Notes: a model not told the origin generated them from the letters alone. 64,000 bases of DNA from JAJXUB01 sp047974805 (GCA_047974805.1 JBKECS010000048.1:1-64000), one strand, 5' to 3'; shown: positions 41,478 to 50,697, numbered from the stretch's first letter. Made by a program: numbers and translations.

Positions 41478-42851
41478 TCAGCTTGTTGGCCAAGACTGTT
41501 CGATGTTGTCCAGCGTCGTTTTGTCGTCCTGACCGTTGATCCAGTTGGTCATCTGGGTCCAGAAGGTGCCGGCCCCAACTGCCGAGGGCATCATGTCCGA
41601 CCCGTCGAACCGGAACACCGTGGCCGGGTCCTGCAAGATCTTGGCCGACTGCTGGTCGATTGGGCTGACCAGGTTGTTCGGGTCCAGTCCCTTATTTGCG
41701 CTGACCCATCCACCGCCGGTCGTGGCCTTGGCCTTGGCGTTTGCCCAGTCCGGGCTGGCCAAGAACGCGGCGAACGCCTTGACTTCGGGTGCATCGCGGA
41801 AGGTCAGCACGAATTCGCCACCGCCTTCGACGGGCTTGGTGTCATCCATGGACGGCTCGTAGAACGCCCAAATGTCGCCGTCTTCGGCCACGGTCGTGCC
41901 TTTGGGCCAGTTCGAGGCGTAGAAGGACGCCTGTTGGTGCATGTAGCACTGCTTCTTCAGGATGGGCTGACCGCCGTCCTGGAACGTCGTCGTGGCGATG
42001 GACGCGACGTTGCCGTAGCCACCGTTGACGTATGCCGGGTCCTTCAAGATGGCGCCGACCTTGGCCAAGGCATCTGCCACCTTGGGGTCGTTGAACGGGA
42101 TCTCGTGCGCAACCCACTGGTCGTACACGTCGGCCCCGTTGACCCGGAGCATGAGTTCCTCGAGCCAGTCGGTGGCCGGCCATCCCGTGGCGGTGCCCGA
42201 GCCAATCCCGGCGCACCACGGTTTGGCGGCGGGGTCGTCGGCGGCGATCTTCTTCGTCAACGACATGAGGTCGTCCCATGTCGTCGGGACGGTGTACCCC
42301 TTGTCCTTGAACATCTTGGGGGAGTACCAGACGTAGGACTTGACGTTGGCCCCCAGCGGAGCGGCATACAAGGTGCCATCCACTGAGCCGTAGCCGCGCC
42401 AGTCCTTGCCGAAGTACTCGTCGACCTCCTTGGAGACCGTGTCGCTGGCCGGAATCGCCTTCTGGGTGTCCACCATGGTCTGCAGCAGGCCGGGCTGGGG
42501 GATGAAGGCCACATCGGGCAGGTTGCCGGTCTGGGCGCGCTGCGGGAGGTTCTTCTCGAAGTCCTTGTCGCCTTCGTACTTCACGGTGACGCCGGTGCAG
42601 TCCTCGAAGGACTTGTACGACGCCTTGTGTGAGGCGTCCTCAGGCGTGACGATCGAGGTATAGATCGTCACCGTCTTGCCTTCAAGCTCAGACTTCATGT
42701 CGCACCACTTGCTGTAGTCCGTGGTGTCGGTTGCCGCTGCTGCGGTGGTGGAGGAGTCGCTGCTCCCGCCGCCACAGGCCGCCACGGTGAGGGACAACGC
42801 CGCGATACCGGCGAACGTCGCAAAGGTGCGACGGGGAGACCCAAGGGCCAT
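41478..42851 (-). CDS. Alpha-glucoside ABC transporter substrate-binding lipoprotein, AglE-like
   Basis: 457 residues, extracytoplasmic lipoprotein. The signal peptide ends in a lipobox (SLTVAAC, Cys about residue 26), followed by a Gly/Ser/Thr-rich linker. The mature protein begins YSKWCDMKSELEGKTVTIYT, which resembles AglE-type alpha-glucoside binding proteins as I remember them. Later regions FTNWINGQD-type and WPATDWLEELMLRVNG fit family 1 solute-binding folds. First gene of the binding protein-MalF-MalG-lacI unit. No ATPase gene follows, so a shared MsiK-type ATPase is expected elsewhere. Confidence 0.88.
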   Translation of the reverse strand: MALGSPRRTFATFAGIAALSLTVAACGGGSSDSSTTAAAATDTTDYSKWCDMKSELEGKTVTIYTSIVTPEDASHKASYKSFEDCTGVTVKYEGDKDFEKNLPQRAQTGNLPDVAFIPQPGLLQTMVDTQKAIPASDTVSKEVDEYFGKDWRGYGSVDGTLYAAPLGANVKSYVWYSPKMFKDKGYTVPTTWDDLMSLTKKIAADDPAAKPWCAGIGSGTATGWPATDWLEELMLRVNGADVYDQWVAHEIPFNDPKVADALAKVGAILKDPAYVNGGYGNVASIATTTFQDGGQPILKKQCYMHQQASFYASNWPKGTTVAEDGDIWAFYEPSMDDTKPVEGGGEFVLTFRDAPEVKAFAAFLASPDWANAKAKATTGGGWVSANKGLDPNNLVSPIDQQSAKILQDPATVFRFDGSDMMPSAVGAGTFWTQMTNWINGQDDKTTLDNIEQSWPTS

Positions 42852-42910
42852 AATTTGCCCGCCTTCGTCTGTCGAGTGCTAAGGGCGAGGCACCTGCCCC
42901 GCCCGTGGGG

Positions 42911-42947
42911 TGGTGCGAGTGTAAAAGCGGTTACATCGACAGTGCAA
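42911..42947 (-). promoter_or_regulatory. Promoter and LacI-type operator of the alpha-glucoside importer operon
   Basis: On the minus strand TTGCAC (42947-42942), an 18-bp spacer and TACACT (42923-42918) form a good promoter. The inverted repeat TGTAA-N6-TTACA (42920-42935, TGTAAAAGCGGTTACA) overlaps the -10. The flank GGTGGTGCGAGTGTAAA (plus strand) is nearly identical to that before pgmB at 14.2 kb. It lies about 70 bp before the binding-protein start. Confidence 0.75.
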
Positions 42948-43041
42948 CGGCTGGGGTTAACGATTCCGTAACGTGAATGTCACATCGATATCACCGTGCG
43001 GATTTCCCCGCAGCGTGGGGTTGCGGCAAGCGAATCCGCAG

Positions 43042-45486
43042 CTAGCGAGCCGGTGAGCCGATGCCGGCAACGACCCCCCGGCCGGGCGCGCCGGACCCAT
43101 CCCGTCTACCGGAGGCGTCGGGCAAAGCCAGCGCAGCCCCCGCGCCGGTGACGGCGCGAGCGGGGGTCGCCCCGGCCCAGGCGAGCACGAGGGTGTCCTC
43201 GCCCTTGAGGAAGCGATGCGCCCGCACGCCGCCGGTGCCACGCCCCTTGACCGGATACTCGGCATACGGGCTGACCTTGATCGACCCCGGCTGCGTCCCG
43301 GGGAGGGCATCACTGGCACCGCTCGCGGTGACGACCACCGCACCGTCGGCCTGCGCGGAAGCCGGGACGACCCCAAAGAATCGCACACTCGCTCCCGAGG
43401 TCAGCCGGATTCCGGCCATGCCGGAGGCCGCCCGCCCCTGGGGTCGAACGGCCGCCGCCGGGAACCGCAAAAGCTGGGCATCGGAACTGATGAGCACGAG
43501 ATCGTCGGTTTCCTCGTGGACCAGCCCGGCCCCCACGACTTCGTCGCCGGGTTTGAGCGAGATGACTGCCCAATCGCGCTTCCCGGGATAGTCGGGCACG
43601 ATCCGCTTGACCACCCCTGCCGCGGTGCCCAGGGCCACGGTTGGTCCCTCGGGGTCGAGCGGCGCGATGGTCAGCGGTCGCTCACCGCCGGCCAGATCGA
43701 TGTATGCCGCCACCGGCGCGCCACCGCTGAGGGTTGGTGCATCGTTTGTCGGCGGTAGTGCCGGCAACTCGGTGGCGCCGATCCGAATCATCCGTCCGGC
43801 GGAGGTAAGCACCGCCACCTCACCTCGAGCCGTGGTCCGCACCGCGCCGGCCAGCGCATCATGGGGGGCGCGTGGCCCGTCGCGGGGGATCGGGTCAGCT
43901 GAACTCGTCCGGGCCAACAGTCCGGTGGTGGACAGGAGCACCCAACACGGGTCGTCGGTGATCTCCAGCGGGGTGCTCGGGGGTGCCCCCGCCGATTCCA
44001 GCAACACCGTTCGGCGGGGGGTGCCGTGCGTCTTGGCGACCTCGGCCAGTTCCTTCGAGACCGCCGACTTGAGCAGGTGCTCGTCGCTGAGCAGGGCGCG
44101 CAGCCCTTCGATGTCCCGGCGAAGGTCTTGCTGCTCCTGCTCCAACTCGATCCGCGAGAACTTGGTCAACCGACGCAACCGGAGGTCGAGAATGTACGTC
44201 GCCTGCGGGTCGGAGAGGTCGAAGACCGAGATAAGCCGCTCCTTAGCGGCGGCGTCGTTGTCCGAGGAGCGGATGACCTGGATGACCTCGTCGATGTCGA
44301 GGATGGCGATGAGCAGGCCATCGACAAGGTGCAGCCGTTCCTCCTTCTTGCCCAGCTGGAACGCGGTCCGTCGGCGGAAGACCTCGAACCGGAAGTCCAG
44401 GTAGACGGTCAACAGGTCCTTCAGACCCATGGTGCGGGGTTGGCCGTCGACGAGGGCAACGGCATTGATGCCGAAGGAGTCCTCCAATGGTGTGAGCTTG
44501 AACAATTGCGCCAGCACGGCTTCGGGGTTGAACCCGTTCTTGATCTCGATGACCAGACGCAGACCGTTGGTGCGATCGGTCAGGTCGTTGACGGCGGCGA
44601 TTCCTTGGAGCTTCTTGGCCTGGACCAGGTCCCGGATCTTCTCGATGACCTTCTCCGGCCCGACCAGATAGGGCAACTCGGTGACGATGATGCCTTGACG
44701 GCGAGGGGTGACCGCCTCGATCCGGGTGGCCGCCCGGGTCCGGAAGGTGCCGCGGCCGGTCAGATAGGCATCACGGATGCCGTCCAACCCGACGATGCGG
44801 CCGCCGGCGGGCAGGTCCGGGCCCGGGACGAACTTCATCAGGTCGTCCAGGGTCGCCTCAGGGTGATCGATGAGGTGCCGAGCGGCACCGATGACCTCGA
44901 CGAGGTTGTGCGGTGCCATGCTCGTGGCCATCCCGACGGCAATCCCGGACACGCCGTTGACCAGCAGATTGGGGTAGGCGGCCGGAAGCACGGAGGGCTG
45001 GGTGTGCTGGTCGTCGTAGGTGGGCACGAAGTCGACCGTGTCCTGGTCCAATCCGGTGACCATGAGCAGGGCAGCCGGGGCCATCCGCGCCTCCGTGTAG
45101 CGCGGTGCCGCCGGACCGTCGTCTAACGAACCGAAGTTGCCGTGCCCATCCACCAGCGGCAACCGCATGGTGAACGGCTGGGCCATCCGCACCAGCGCCT
45201 CGTAGATGGCCGAGTCGCCGTGCGGGTGGTAGCGACCCATGACGTCCCCGACGACGCGGGCGGACTTCACGTGCCCCCGGTCCGGGCGGAGCCCGTTCTC
45301 TGCCATGGAGAACAAGATCCGTCGCTGCACCGGTTTGAGCCCGTCCCGGGCATCGGGCAAGGCGCGGGCGTGGATAACGCTGTAGGAGTACTCGAGGAAG
45401 GCGGCCTTCATCTCATCCTCGACATCGATGTCGACGATGCGCTCCGCGAAGTCCTCCGGCGGGGGGGTCGAGGTTCGGCGGGCCAT
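43042..45486 (-). CDS. parC: DNA topoisomerase IV (type IIA) subunit A
   Basis: DNA-cleaving subunit; 814 residues. The winged-helix domain has ALPDARDGLKPVQRRILFSM and the quinolone region with ARVVGDVMGRYHPHGDSAIYEALVRMAQ; active-site Tyr is Y130 in APRYTEARM. The coiled-coil/tower region is intact, and the C-terminal beta-pinwheel is present, with no clear GyrA box (QRRGGKG), supporting a decatenase rather than gyrase. A Gly/Ala/Arg-rich tail ends the protein. ATG at 45486. Convergent with parE about 5 kb away; the two usually lie closer together, so the sugar locus looks inserted between them. Confidence 0.9.
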   Translation of the reverse strand: MARRTSTPPPEDFAERIVDIDVEDEMKAAFLEYSYSVIHARALPDARDGLKPVQRRILFSMAENGLRPDRGHVKSARVVGDVMGRYHPHGDSAIYEALVRMAQPFTMRLPLVDGHGNFGSLDDGPAAPRYTEARMAPAALLMVTGLDQDTVDFVPTYDDQHTQPSVLPAAYPNLLVNGVSGIAVGMATSMAPHNLVEVIGAARHLIDHPEATLDDLMKFVPGPDLPAGGRIVGLDGIRDAYLTGRGTFRTRAATRIEAVTPRRQGIIVTELPYLVGPEKVIEKIRDLVQAKKLQGIAAVNDLTDRTNGLRLVIEIKNGFNPEAVLAQLFKLTPLEDSFGINAVALVDGQPRTMGLKDLLTVYLDFRFEVFRRRTAFQLGKKEERLHLVDGLLIAILDIDEVIQVIRSSDNDAAAKERLISVFDLSDPQATYILDLRLRRLTKFSRIELEQEQQDLRRDIEGLRALLSDEHLLKSAVSKELAEVAKTHGTPRRTVLLESAGAPPSTPLEITDDPCWVLLSTTGLLARTSSADPIPRDGPRAPHDALAGAVRTTARGEVAVLTSAGRMIRIGATELPALPPTNDAPTLSGGAPVAAYIDLAGGERPLTIAPLDPEGPTVALGTAAGVVKRIVPDYPGKRDWAVISLKPGDEVVGAGLVHEETDDLVLISSDAQLLRFPAAAVRPQGRAASGMAGIRLTSGASVRFFGVVPASAQADGAVVVTASGASDALPGTQPGSIKVSPYAEYPVKGRGTGGVRAHRFLKGEDTLVLAWAGATPARAVTGAGAALALPDASGRRDGSGAPGRGVVAGIGSPAR

Positions 45487-45538
45487 GCTCGGTGGGTCTC
45501 CTGAACGGCTGGGGTCGAGTGGAACCGCCCGTATGCCG

Positions 45539-46171
45539 TCAGCTGCCGGCGCGGGCGCCCCCACCGTAACGCCCGACGTGGAGGACCTCGGCCACCCCAC
45601 GCCGACCACGACGCAACGAAGGACTCTTCGGGTGCGCCACTGGGTGCCCCAGGGCAATGACGCCGACGATCCTGCGATCCCGTGGGACGGCATACGCGTC
45701 CAGGACTGCTTCGTGGGTACCGGAGGGTACCCCGAAGAACAGGGCGCCCAGCCCGGCGTCCACAGCGCCGAGCAGAACAATCATGGCGCCCATGGCCACG
45801 TCGGTGTCCCAATAGGGCACGGGCCAATGCGCCAAGCTGCGATCCGTCCAGCCCTTGTCCGCCTCCGCGTACCGGTCGAGGTAGGCGGTGGGGTTGCTCA
45901 GGCAGACGATGAGTGCTGGGGCGGAGGAGATTCCCCTCAGCCAGGCGTCCGCCTCACTCAGTGGGTCGTCCTGATCCGTGGTAGCCGCCCAGAACGGCGC
46001 GGTGTCCTGTGGACCGATGAGCGCGAGGTAGTCCCAACCCTGGCTGAAGCCGGCGCTGGGGGCACGAATGGCCAGGCCGATGAGATCGGTGATGGTGGAC
46101 AGGTCCACCGGCACGTCGGGATCGAAGCGACGCACCATGGCGCGCCGACGGACTGTGTCGCGAAACTCCAT
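45539..46171 (-). CDS. Nitroreductase-family flavoprotein
   Basis: 210 residues; FMN-dependent NAD(P)H oxidoreductase fold. FRDTVRRRAMVRRFDPDVPV is the N-terminal FMN-phosphate motif, APSAGFSQGWDYLAL the second FMN contact, and GAVDAGLGALFFGVP plus VIGVIALGHPVAHPKSPSLRRGR-type the C-terminal part. Homologues include F420- or FMN-linked reductases with varied substrates; the physiological one is unknown. Precedes parC on the same strand by 52 bp and diverges from the acyltransferase fusion gene. Confidence 0.85.
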   Translation of the reverse strand: MEFRDTVRRRAMVRRFDPDVPVDLSTITDLIGLAIRAPSAGFSQGWDYLALIGPQDTAPFWAATTDQDDPLSEADAWLRGISSAPALIVCLSNPTAYLDRYAEADKGWTDRSLAHWPVPYWDTDVAMGAMIVLLGAVDAGLGALFFGVPSGTHEAVLDAYAVPRDRRIVGVIALGHPVAHPKSPSLRRGRRGVAEVLHVGRYGGGARAGS

Positions 46172-46215
46172 GGCCCAAGCATCCCCGATGACTCGGGCAT
46201 GGCCGTTTCAGGCGG

Positions 46216-46221
46216 CACAAT
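46216..46221 (+). promoter_or_regulatory. -10 element CACAAT before the GNAT/acyl-CoA synthetase gene
   Basis: CACAAT is 6 nt before the ATG at 46228; the GGAA between is only 2 nt from the ATG, so a leaderless message is likely. Confidence 0.45.
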
Positions 46222-46227
46222 GGAACC

Positions 46228-48897
46228 ATGACCGTGGATTTGCCCCCTGGTTATCCGGTCGAGTGGGAGGCCGATGTCGCGTTGCGGGATGGGACCATCG
46301 CCCACCTGCGACCGATTCGTCCCGACGACGCCGACGGCGTGCGGGCCTTCCATGCCGCGCAGTCCGACGAATCCATCTATCTGCGCTTCTTCGCACCATT
46401 GCGGGAGCTCAGCGCCAAGGACCTGCGGCGGTTCACGCACGTGGACTATCGCGACCGGGTGGCGTTGGTGTGCACCCTGCGTGACGAGATCATCGGGATC
46501 GGTAGGTACGACCGGATCGCTGCCGGCACGGCCGAGGTCGCCTTTAACATCAGCGACCGTTACCACGGGAAGGGCATCGGTTCGGTGCTGCTGGAGCACC
46601 TGGCCGCCATCGGCCGAGAGCAGGGCATCGGCGAATTCGTTGCCGAGGTCCTTCCGCAAAACCGCAAGATGCTGGCCGTGTTCGCCGATGCCGGGTTCGA
46701 GGTGCATCGGGCCATCGAGGACGGGGTCGTGCAGGTGTCGTTCGACATCAGTCCGACGGAGCACAGCGAAGCCGTCCGGTTGGCTCGCGAACACCGTGCT
46801 GAGAGCCTGTCGATGACGTCCCTGCTGTTTCCCAAATCCATTGCCGTGGTCGGTGCCAGCCGGCGCGAACAGAACATCGGCCACCAGTTGCTGGCCAACC
46901 TGCTGCATGCCGGATTCACCGGTGACATCCACGTGGTCCATCCCGAGGCGTCGTCGGTCCTGGGACGCCCGAGCGTCCGCTCGATGTCCGACATCGACGG
47001 GGAGGTTGACCTCGTCATCATCGCCGTGCCGGCCAGTGCCGTGCTCGATGTCGTCGACGACGCGGCCGCGGTCGGAGCGAGGGCCCTGCTCGTGGTCAGC
47101 GCCGGCTTTGCCGAGGTGGACGAGCACGGAGACGCCCTGCAAATGGAGCTGCTGGCCCGCGCCCGGTTGGCCGGGATGCGGGTCCTTGGCCCCAACTCGT
47201 TCGGCGTGCTCAACAACGACTCGAAGGCCCGGCTCAACGCCACGCTGGCTACCTCGGTGCCGCCGCACGGTGGTCTGGGTCTTTTTGCCCAGTCCGGTGC
47301 CCTGGGCATCGCAGTCCTGGCCTCGGCCGCGCGACGCAACCTCGGGATCTCCGTCTTCGCCTCCGCGGGCAACCGCGTGGATGTCTCGGGCAACGACTTC
47401 ATGCAATACTGGATCGACGACGACACCACGACAGCTGTCGGCCTCCACCTGGAATCGATGGGCAATCCTCGGAAGTTCTCACGGATCGCCCGCCACCTGG
47501 CCGCTTCGAAACCGGTCATCGTGGTCAAGTCCGGCGTCTCCGAGTTCGGCATCCCGCCAGGGCATCGGGTGCGCCGCACCCAAACCCCACCCCGGGCATT
47601 CGCCGAGCTCCTCCGCCAGGCCGGGGTCATCCGGGTCAGCAACGTGCACCAGCTCTTCGACGTCGCCCAACTGGTCGTCCACCAACCCCTGCCGAAGAGC
47701 AACCGCATCGCCATTATCGGCAATTCGGCCGGACTGTCCGCCCTCGCCGCTGGAGCCGCCACCGCCCGGCGGCTGCTGGTGACTCACGGCCCTGTGAACC
47801 TGCCGTCCGAGGCCGGGGCGGCCGAGTTCGACCAGGCCCTGACCGCGGCCTTCGCCGCCGACAACGTAGACGCCGTGGTGTGCTGCTTCATCCCGCCGTT
47901 GATCACCCCCGACGAGGAGGTCGTGGACACGGTACGCTCCTTCGCCGGCCACGACGAGAAACCCCTCGTGGCAACCTTCCTCGGCATGCGCGGCGTCGAC
48001 GGTGGCACCCAAGCAGTGGACCGGCGGGCCGAGGACCCGGGCGGGCACTCGCTGCCGGTGTATGCCATGCCTGAGGAGGCCTTGCGGGCGATGGCCGCGG
48101 CGGTGGACTACGCCCAATGGCTATCACGGGACAAGGGCGTGCCCGTGGCCCCGCTGGGGGTGGACCGGGAGGCCGCGCAGACGATCACCGAGCAGGTGTT
48201 GGTGGACGCACCACAGGGGCGGGTGCTCACCGAGGAGGAAACTGAGGCGATCCTGGCGGCCTATGGCATCCGGCTGTGGCGTCGCGCGGCCGTCAACGAT
48301 GTCGAGCAGGCTCTGACCGCCGCCCAGGACTTGGGCTATCCCGTCGTGCTGAAGTCCACCTCACCCCTGGTCAAGCACCGGCCGGGGGGCGCCGGCATCC
48401 GGACCGACCTCGATTCCCCGTCCGCCCTTCACGCCGCGTGGCTGTCCCTGCACGACCGCCTGCCCGCGTTGGCGGCGCAGCGACTGGTCGTGCAACGGAT
48501 GGCCCCTCCGGGGGTCGCCTGCATCGTTGGCTCGCGCGAGGATCCGCTGTTCGGTCCGCTGATCCGCTTCTCTGTCGCCGGGGCGCCCACCGAGCTGTAT
48601 GAGGACATCGCCTACCGGGTGCCACCGCTGACCGATGTCGAGGTCGCCGACCTGGTCTCGTCGGTGAAGGCCGCGCCGCTCCTGCACGGCCATGGCGGGA
48701 GCGCACCGGTCAATCGAGCGGCGCTGGACGATCTCATTGCCCGAGTCTCCGTCCTGGCCGATGACATCGAGGAACTCGCCGATGTCCACCTCGAGCCGGT
48801 TCTTGCGCATCCGGGTGGCGTCGACGTCCTCGGTGCGGAGATCCGGCTCGCCCCCGCTGGGAAACGCAACGATGCCGGTCGGCGTTCGCTAACCTAG
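46228..48897 (+). CDS. Bifunctional GNAT acetyltransferase / NDP-forming acyl-CoA synthetase-like protein
   Basis: 889 residues, cytosolic. An N-terminal GNAT domain (about 20-180; acetyl-CoA loop NISDRYHGKGIGSVLLEHLA) is followed by a CoA-binding domain (SIAVVGASRREQNIGHQLL), a succinyl-CoA-synthetase-like flavodoxin domain (FAQSGALGIAVLASAARR) and a C-terminal ATP-grasp domain (YPVVLKSTSPLVKHRPGGAG). This is the Pat/AcsP-type architecture of protein lysine acetyltransferases, with GNAT first as in Streptomyces PatA. The His of the swivelling phospho-loop is not clearly identified, so synthetase activity is uncertain. Probable role: reversible acetylation of acetyl-CoA synthetase. Confidence 0.9.
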   Translation: MTVDLPPGYPVEWEADVALRDGTIAHLRPIRPDDADGVRAFHAAQSDESIYLRFFAPLRELSAKDLRRFTHVDYRDRVALVCTLRDEIIGIGRYDRIAAGTAEVAFNISDRYHGKGIGSVLLEHLAAIGREQGIGEFVAEVLPQNRKMLAVFADAGFEVHRAIEDGVVQVSFDISPTEHSEAVRLAREHRAESLSMTSLLFPKSIAVVGASRREQNIGHQLLANLLHAGFTGDIHVVHPEASSVLGRPSVRSMSDIDGEVDLVIIAVPASAVLDVVDDAAAVGARALLVVSAGFAEVDEHGDALQMELLARARLAGMRVLGPNSFGVLNNDSKARLNATLATSVPPHGGLGLFAQSGALGIAVLASAARRNLGISVFASAGNRVDVSGNDFMQYWIDDDTTTAVGLHLESMGNPRKFSRIARHLAASKPVIVVKSGVSEFGIPPGHRVRRTQTPPRAFAELLRQAGVIRVSNVHQLFDVAQLVVHQPLPKSNRIAIIGNSAGLSALAAGAATARRLLVTHGPVNLPSEAGAAEFDQALTAAFAADNVDAVVCCFIPPLITPDEEVVDTVRSFAGHDEKPLVATFLGMRGVDGGTQAVDRRAEDPGGHSLPVYAMPEEALRAMAAAVDYAQWLSRDKGVPVAPLGVDREAAQTITEQVLVDAPQGRVLTEEETEAILAAYGIRLWRRAAVNDVEQALTAAQDLGYPVVLKSTSPLVKHRPGGAGIRTDLDSPSALHAAWLSLHDRLPALAAQRLVVQRMAPPGVACIVGSREDPLFGPLIRFSVAGAPTELYEDIAYRVPPLTDVEVADLVSSVKAAPLLHGHGGSAPVNRAALDDLIARVSVLADDIEELADVHLEPVLAHPGGVDVLGAEIRLAPAGKRNDAGRRSLT

Positions 48898-48930
48898 ACC
48901 CGGCAGTGCGCCGGTTGGCCTCGACGCTGG

Positions 48931-48936
48931 CACAAT
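48931..48936 (+). promoter_or_regulatory. -10 element CACAAT before the DUF5998 gene
   Basis: CACAAT is 7 nt before the GTG at 48944. A nearby ATG at 48935 lies inside the hexamer itself, so it cannot start a message from this promoter. Confidence 0.45.
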
Positions 48937-48943
48937 GGCGAAG

Positions 48944-49543
48944 GTGAGTCCATCCTCGGCGGCATCCACGCCGCTCCCCACGGCGCTGACCGCGGCCATC
49001 ACGCGGGCCGGCTATTTCCCTGCGCTGGTCTGCGACGTCGTCGACGCGGCCCTGGGCGGTGAGGAGGTCCGGATCCACCTGGTTCATCAGGAAACCACCT
49101 TCGACCGGGACGTCGTGCGCCGGCATGTCACGGTGCTGGTCGTCACCGATTCCCGACTGGTCATCGCCCACGCCGACGATCATGCCGACGAGCGGCTCGG
49201 TGACGGCGCCGCGGGGGAGGTGGCCACAGCAACTACCGAGTCCATCGCCCTGTCCGCGGTGCGAACGGTAATGCTCGCGCACGTGGTTCCGGACCCGGCA
49301 CGCTACCGCACCGGAACCCTCGGCCGGGAGCTGACCCTGACCCTGGGCTGGGGGGCGGTGTCGCGGATCGATCTCCTTCCGGCAACCTGCGGTGACGCCA
49401 GCTGCGAAGCTGATCACGGCTATGAGGGCACTGTGTCGGCGGATGACATTTCGCTGCGGATCAGCGCTGCCGCAGAGGGGGATGAGGCGTTGCGGGAGGC
49501 TATCGCCTTCGCCCGGCACCTTTCCGGCGTGGTCGGTAGGTGA
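48944..49543 (+). CDS. DUF5998 family protein
   Basis: 199 residues, conserved in Actinobacteria, unknown function. Recognisable segment: GYFPALVCDVVDAALGGEEVRIHLVHQETTFDRDVVRRHVTVLV (quoted only as its first 20 residues: GYFPALVCDVVDAALGGEEV), then TDSRLVIAHADDH and a beta-rich middle with TLGWGAVSRIDLLPATCGD. The GTG at 48944 is preferred over the ATG at 48935. Its stop overlaps the next start by 4 bp (GTGA), so it is translationally coupled to the phosphodiesterase gene. Confidence 0.82.
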   Translation: MSPSSAASTPLPTALTAAITRAGYFPALVCDVVDAALGGEEVRIHLVHQETTFDRDVVRRHVTVLVVTDSRLVIAHADDHADERLGDGAAGEVATATTESIALSAVRTVMLAHVVPDPARYRTGTLGRELTLTLGWGAVSRIDLLPATCGDASCEADHGYEGTVSADDISLRISAAAEGDEALREAIAFARHLSGVVGR

Positions 49544-50697
49544 AGACCCCCGCGCCGCTGGCACCCCATTACGGCGGCGCGGCACTGGACTCCCTTCTGC
49601 CCAGCGTCGCGGCGAGTCTGGGGTCTGCGTCCTTCCCGCTGCGGGGGCACGACACGACCGGCGATCCACTCCTGCCGGCCAGGCGGGCTGTGGTCGTCCT
49701 GATCGATGGCATGGGCTACGAGCTGTTGCACCGCCGCCGCGGGCACGCCCCATTCCTGCGTGGCCTGCTGCCGCACGCCCGGGTGATCGACGCGGGATTC
49801 CCGTCGACGACCGCGACATCGATGGGCACGTTCGGCACCGGTCGACCACCGGGAAGCCACGGGCTGCTTGGTTATGAGGTCCTCATCCCCGGGGAGGACC
49901 GGTTGCTCAACGAACTGTCCTGGCAGGACGGTCCGGACCCGTATGCCTGGCAGCCGGGTGCGACCGTGTTCGAAACTCTTGCTGGTGAGGGCATGAGCGT
50001 CACCAGGGTCGGCCCGGGCGAGTTCGACGGCTCCGGCCTGACCAACGCAGCATTGCGCGGCGGTCGCTATGTTGCTGCTCGCACCCTGGCCGAGCGAGTG
50101 GATGCGGGCCTGGCCGCGGTGCGTGCCGACCGCCGCGCCTTGGTCTACCTCTATTGGGGCGACCTGGACAAGAAGGGCCATGTCGAGGGCGCGGGCAGCT
50201 GGCAATGGGGCGACGAACTCTCCGCGATCGATCGCGAGCTGGCCCGGCTAGTCGAGCAGGTGCCCTCGGATACGGCCGTGCACATCACGGCCGACCACGG
50301 CATGGTCGATGTTCCCTTTGACCGGCGGGTGGATCTGGCCGACGAGGCCGACCTGGATGCCGGCATACGGCACTTCGGTGGCGAGCCGAGGGCACCCCAG
50401 CTGCACTGCCAACCCGGCGCGGCTGCGGACGTCAAGGCCGCCTGGAGCGAGCGATTCGCCGGGCAGGCGTGGGTGTTGGATCGCCAGGAGGCGGTCGCGG
50501 CGGGATGGTTCGGCCCGGTCGCCCCAACGAACCTGGCCCGGATCGGGGACGTCCTCGTCGCCTTTTACACCGATTCAGCCGTGGTGGACCGGCGGCGCAT
50601 GCGGCCCACGCTGCTGAACCTGTTGGGTGTGCACGGATCGCTGACGACACAGGAGGTGGTCATCCCATGGTTCACTATCCCGGCGCGCAGCCAGTAG
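49540..50697 (+). CDS. Alkaline-phosphatase-superfamily nucleotide pyrophosphatase/phosphodiesterase
   Basis: 385 residues. The metal/nucleophile region is VVVLIDGMGYELLHRRR (Asp ligand) and FPSTTATSMGTFGTGRPPG with the nucleophile Thr near residue 89; further metal ligands are in YLYWGDLDKKGHVEG and HITADHGMVDV. This is the NPP-type pattern. No signal peptide, suggesting a cytosolic enzyme. Substrate may be a nucleotide, a lipid head group or a phosphodiester; not predictable. Coupled to DUF5998 upstream and followed by tdk. Confidence 0.88.
   Translation: MKTPAPLAPHYGGAALDSLLPSVAASLGSASFPLRGHDTTGDPLLPARRAVVVLIDGMGYELLHRRRGHAPFLRGLLPHARVIDAGFPSTTATSMGTFGTGRPPGSHGLLGYEVLIPGEDRLLNELSWQDGPDPYAWQPGATVFETLAGEGMSVTRVGPGEFDGSGLTNAALRGGRYVAARTLAERVDAGLAAVRADRRALVYLYWGDLDKKGHVEGAGSWQWGDELSAIDRELARLVEQVPSDTAVHITADHGMVDVPFDRRVDLADEADLDAGIRHFGGEPRAPQLHCQPGAAADVKAAWSERFAGQAWVLDRQEAVAAGWFGPVAPTNLARIGDVLVAFYTDSAVVDRRRMRPTLLNLLGVHGSLTTQEVVIPWFTIPARSQ

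Noticed and set aside
40462..41532. 356-codon plus-strand frame over the MalF permease
   Set aside because: Charged low-complexity protein opposite a clear permease with an EAA loop.
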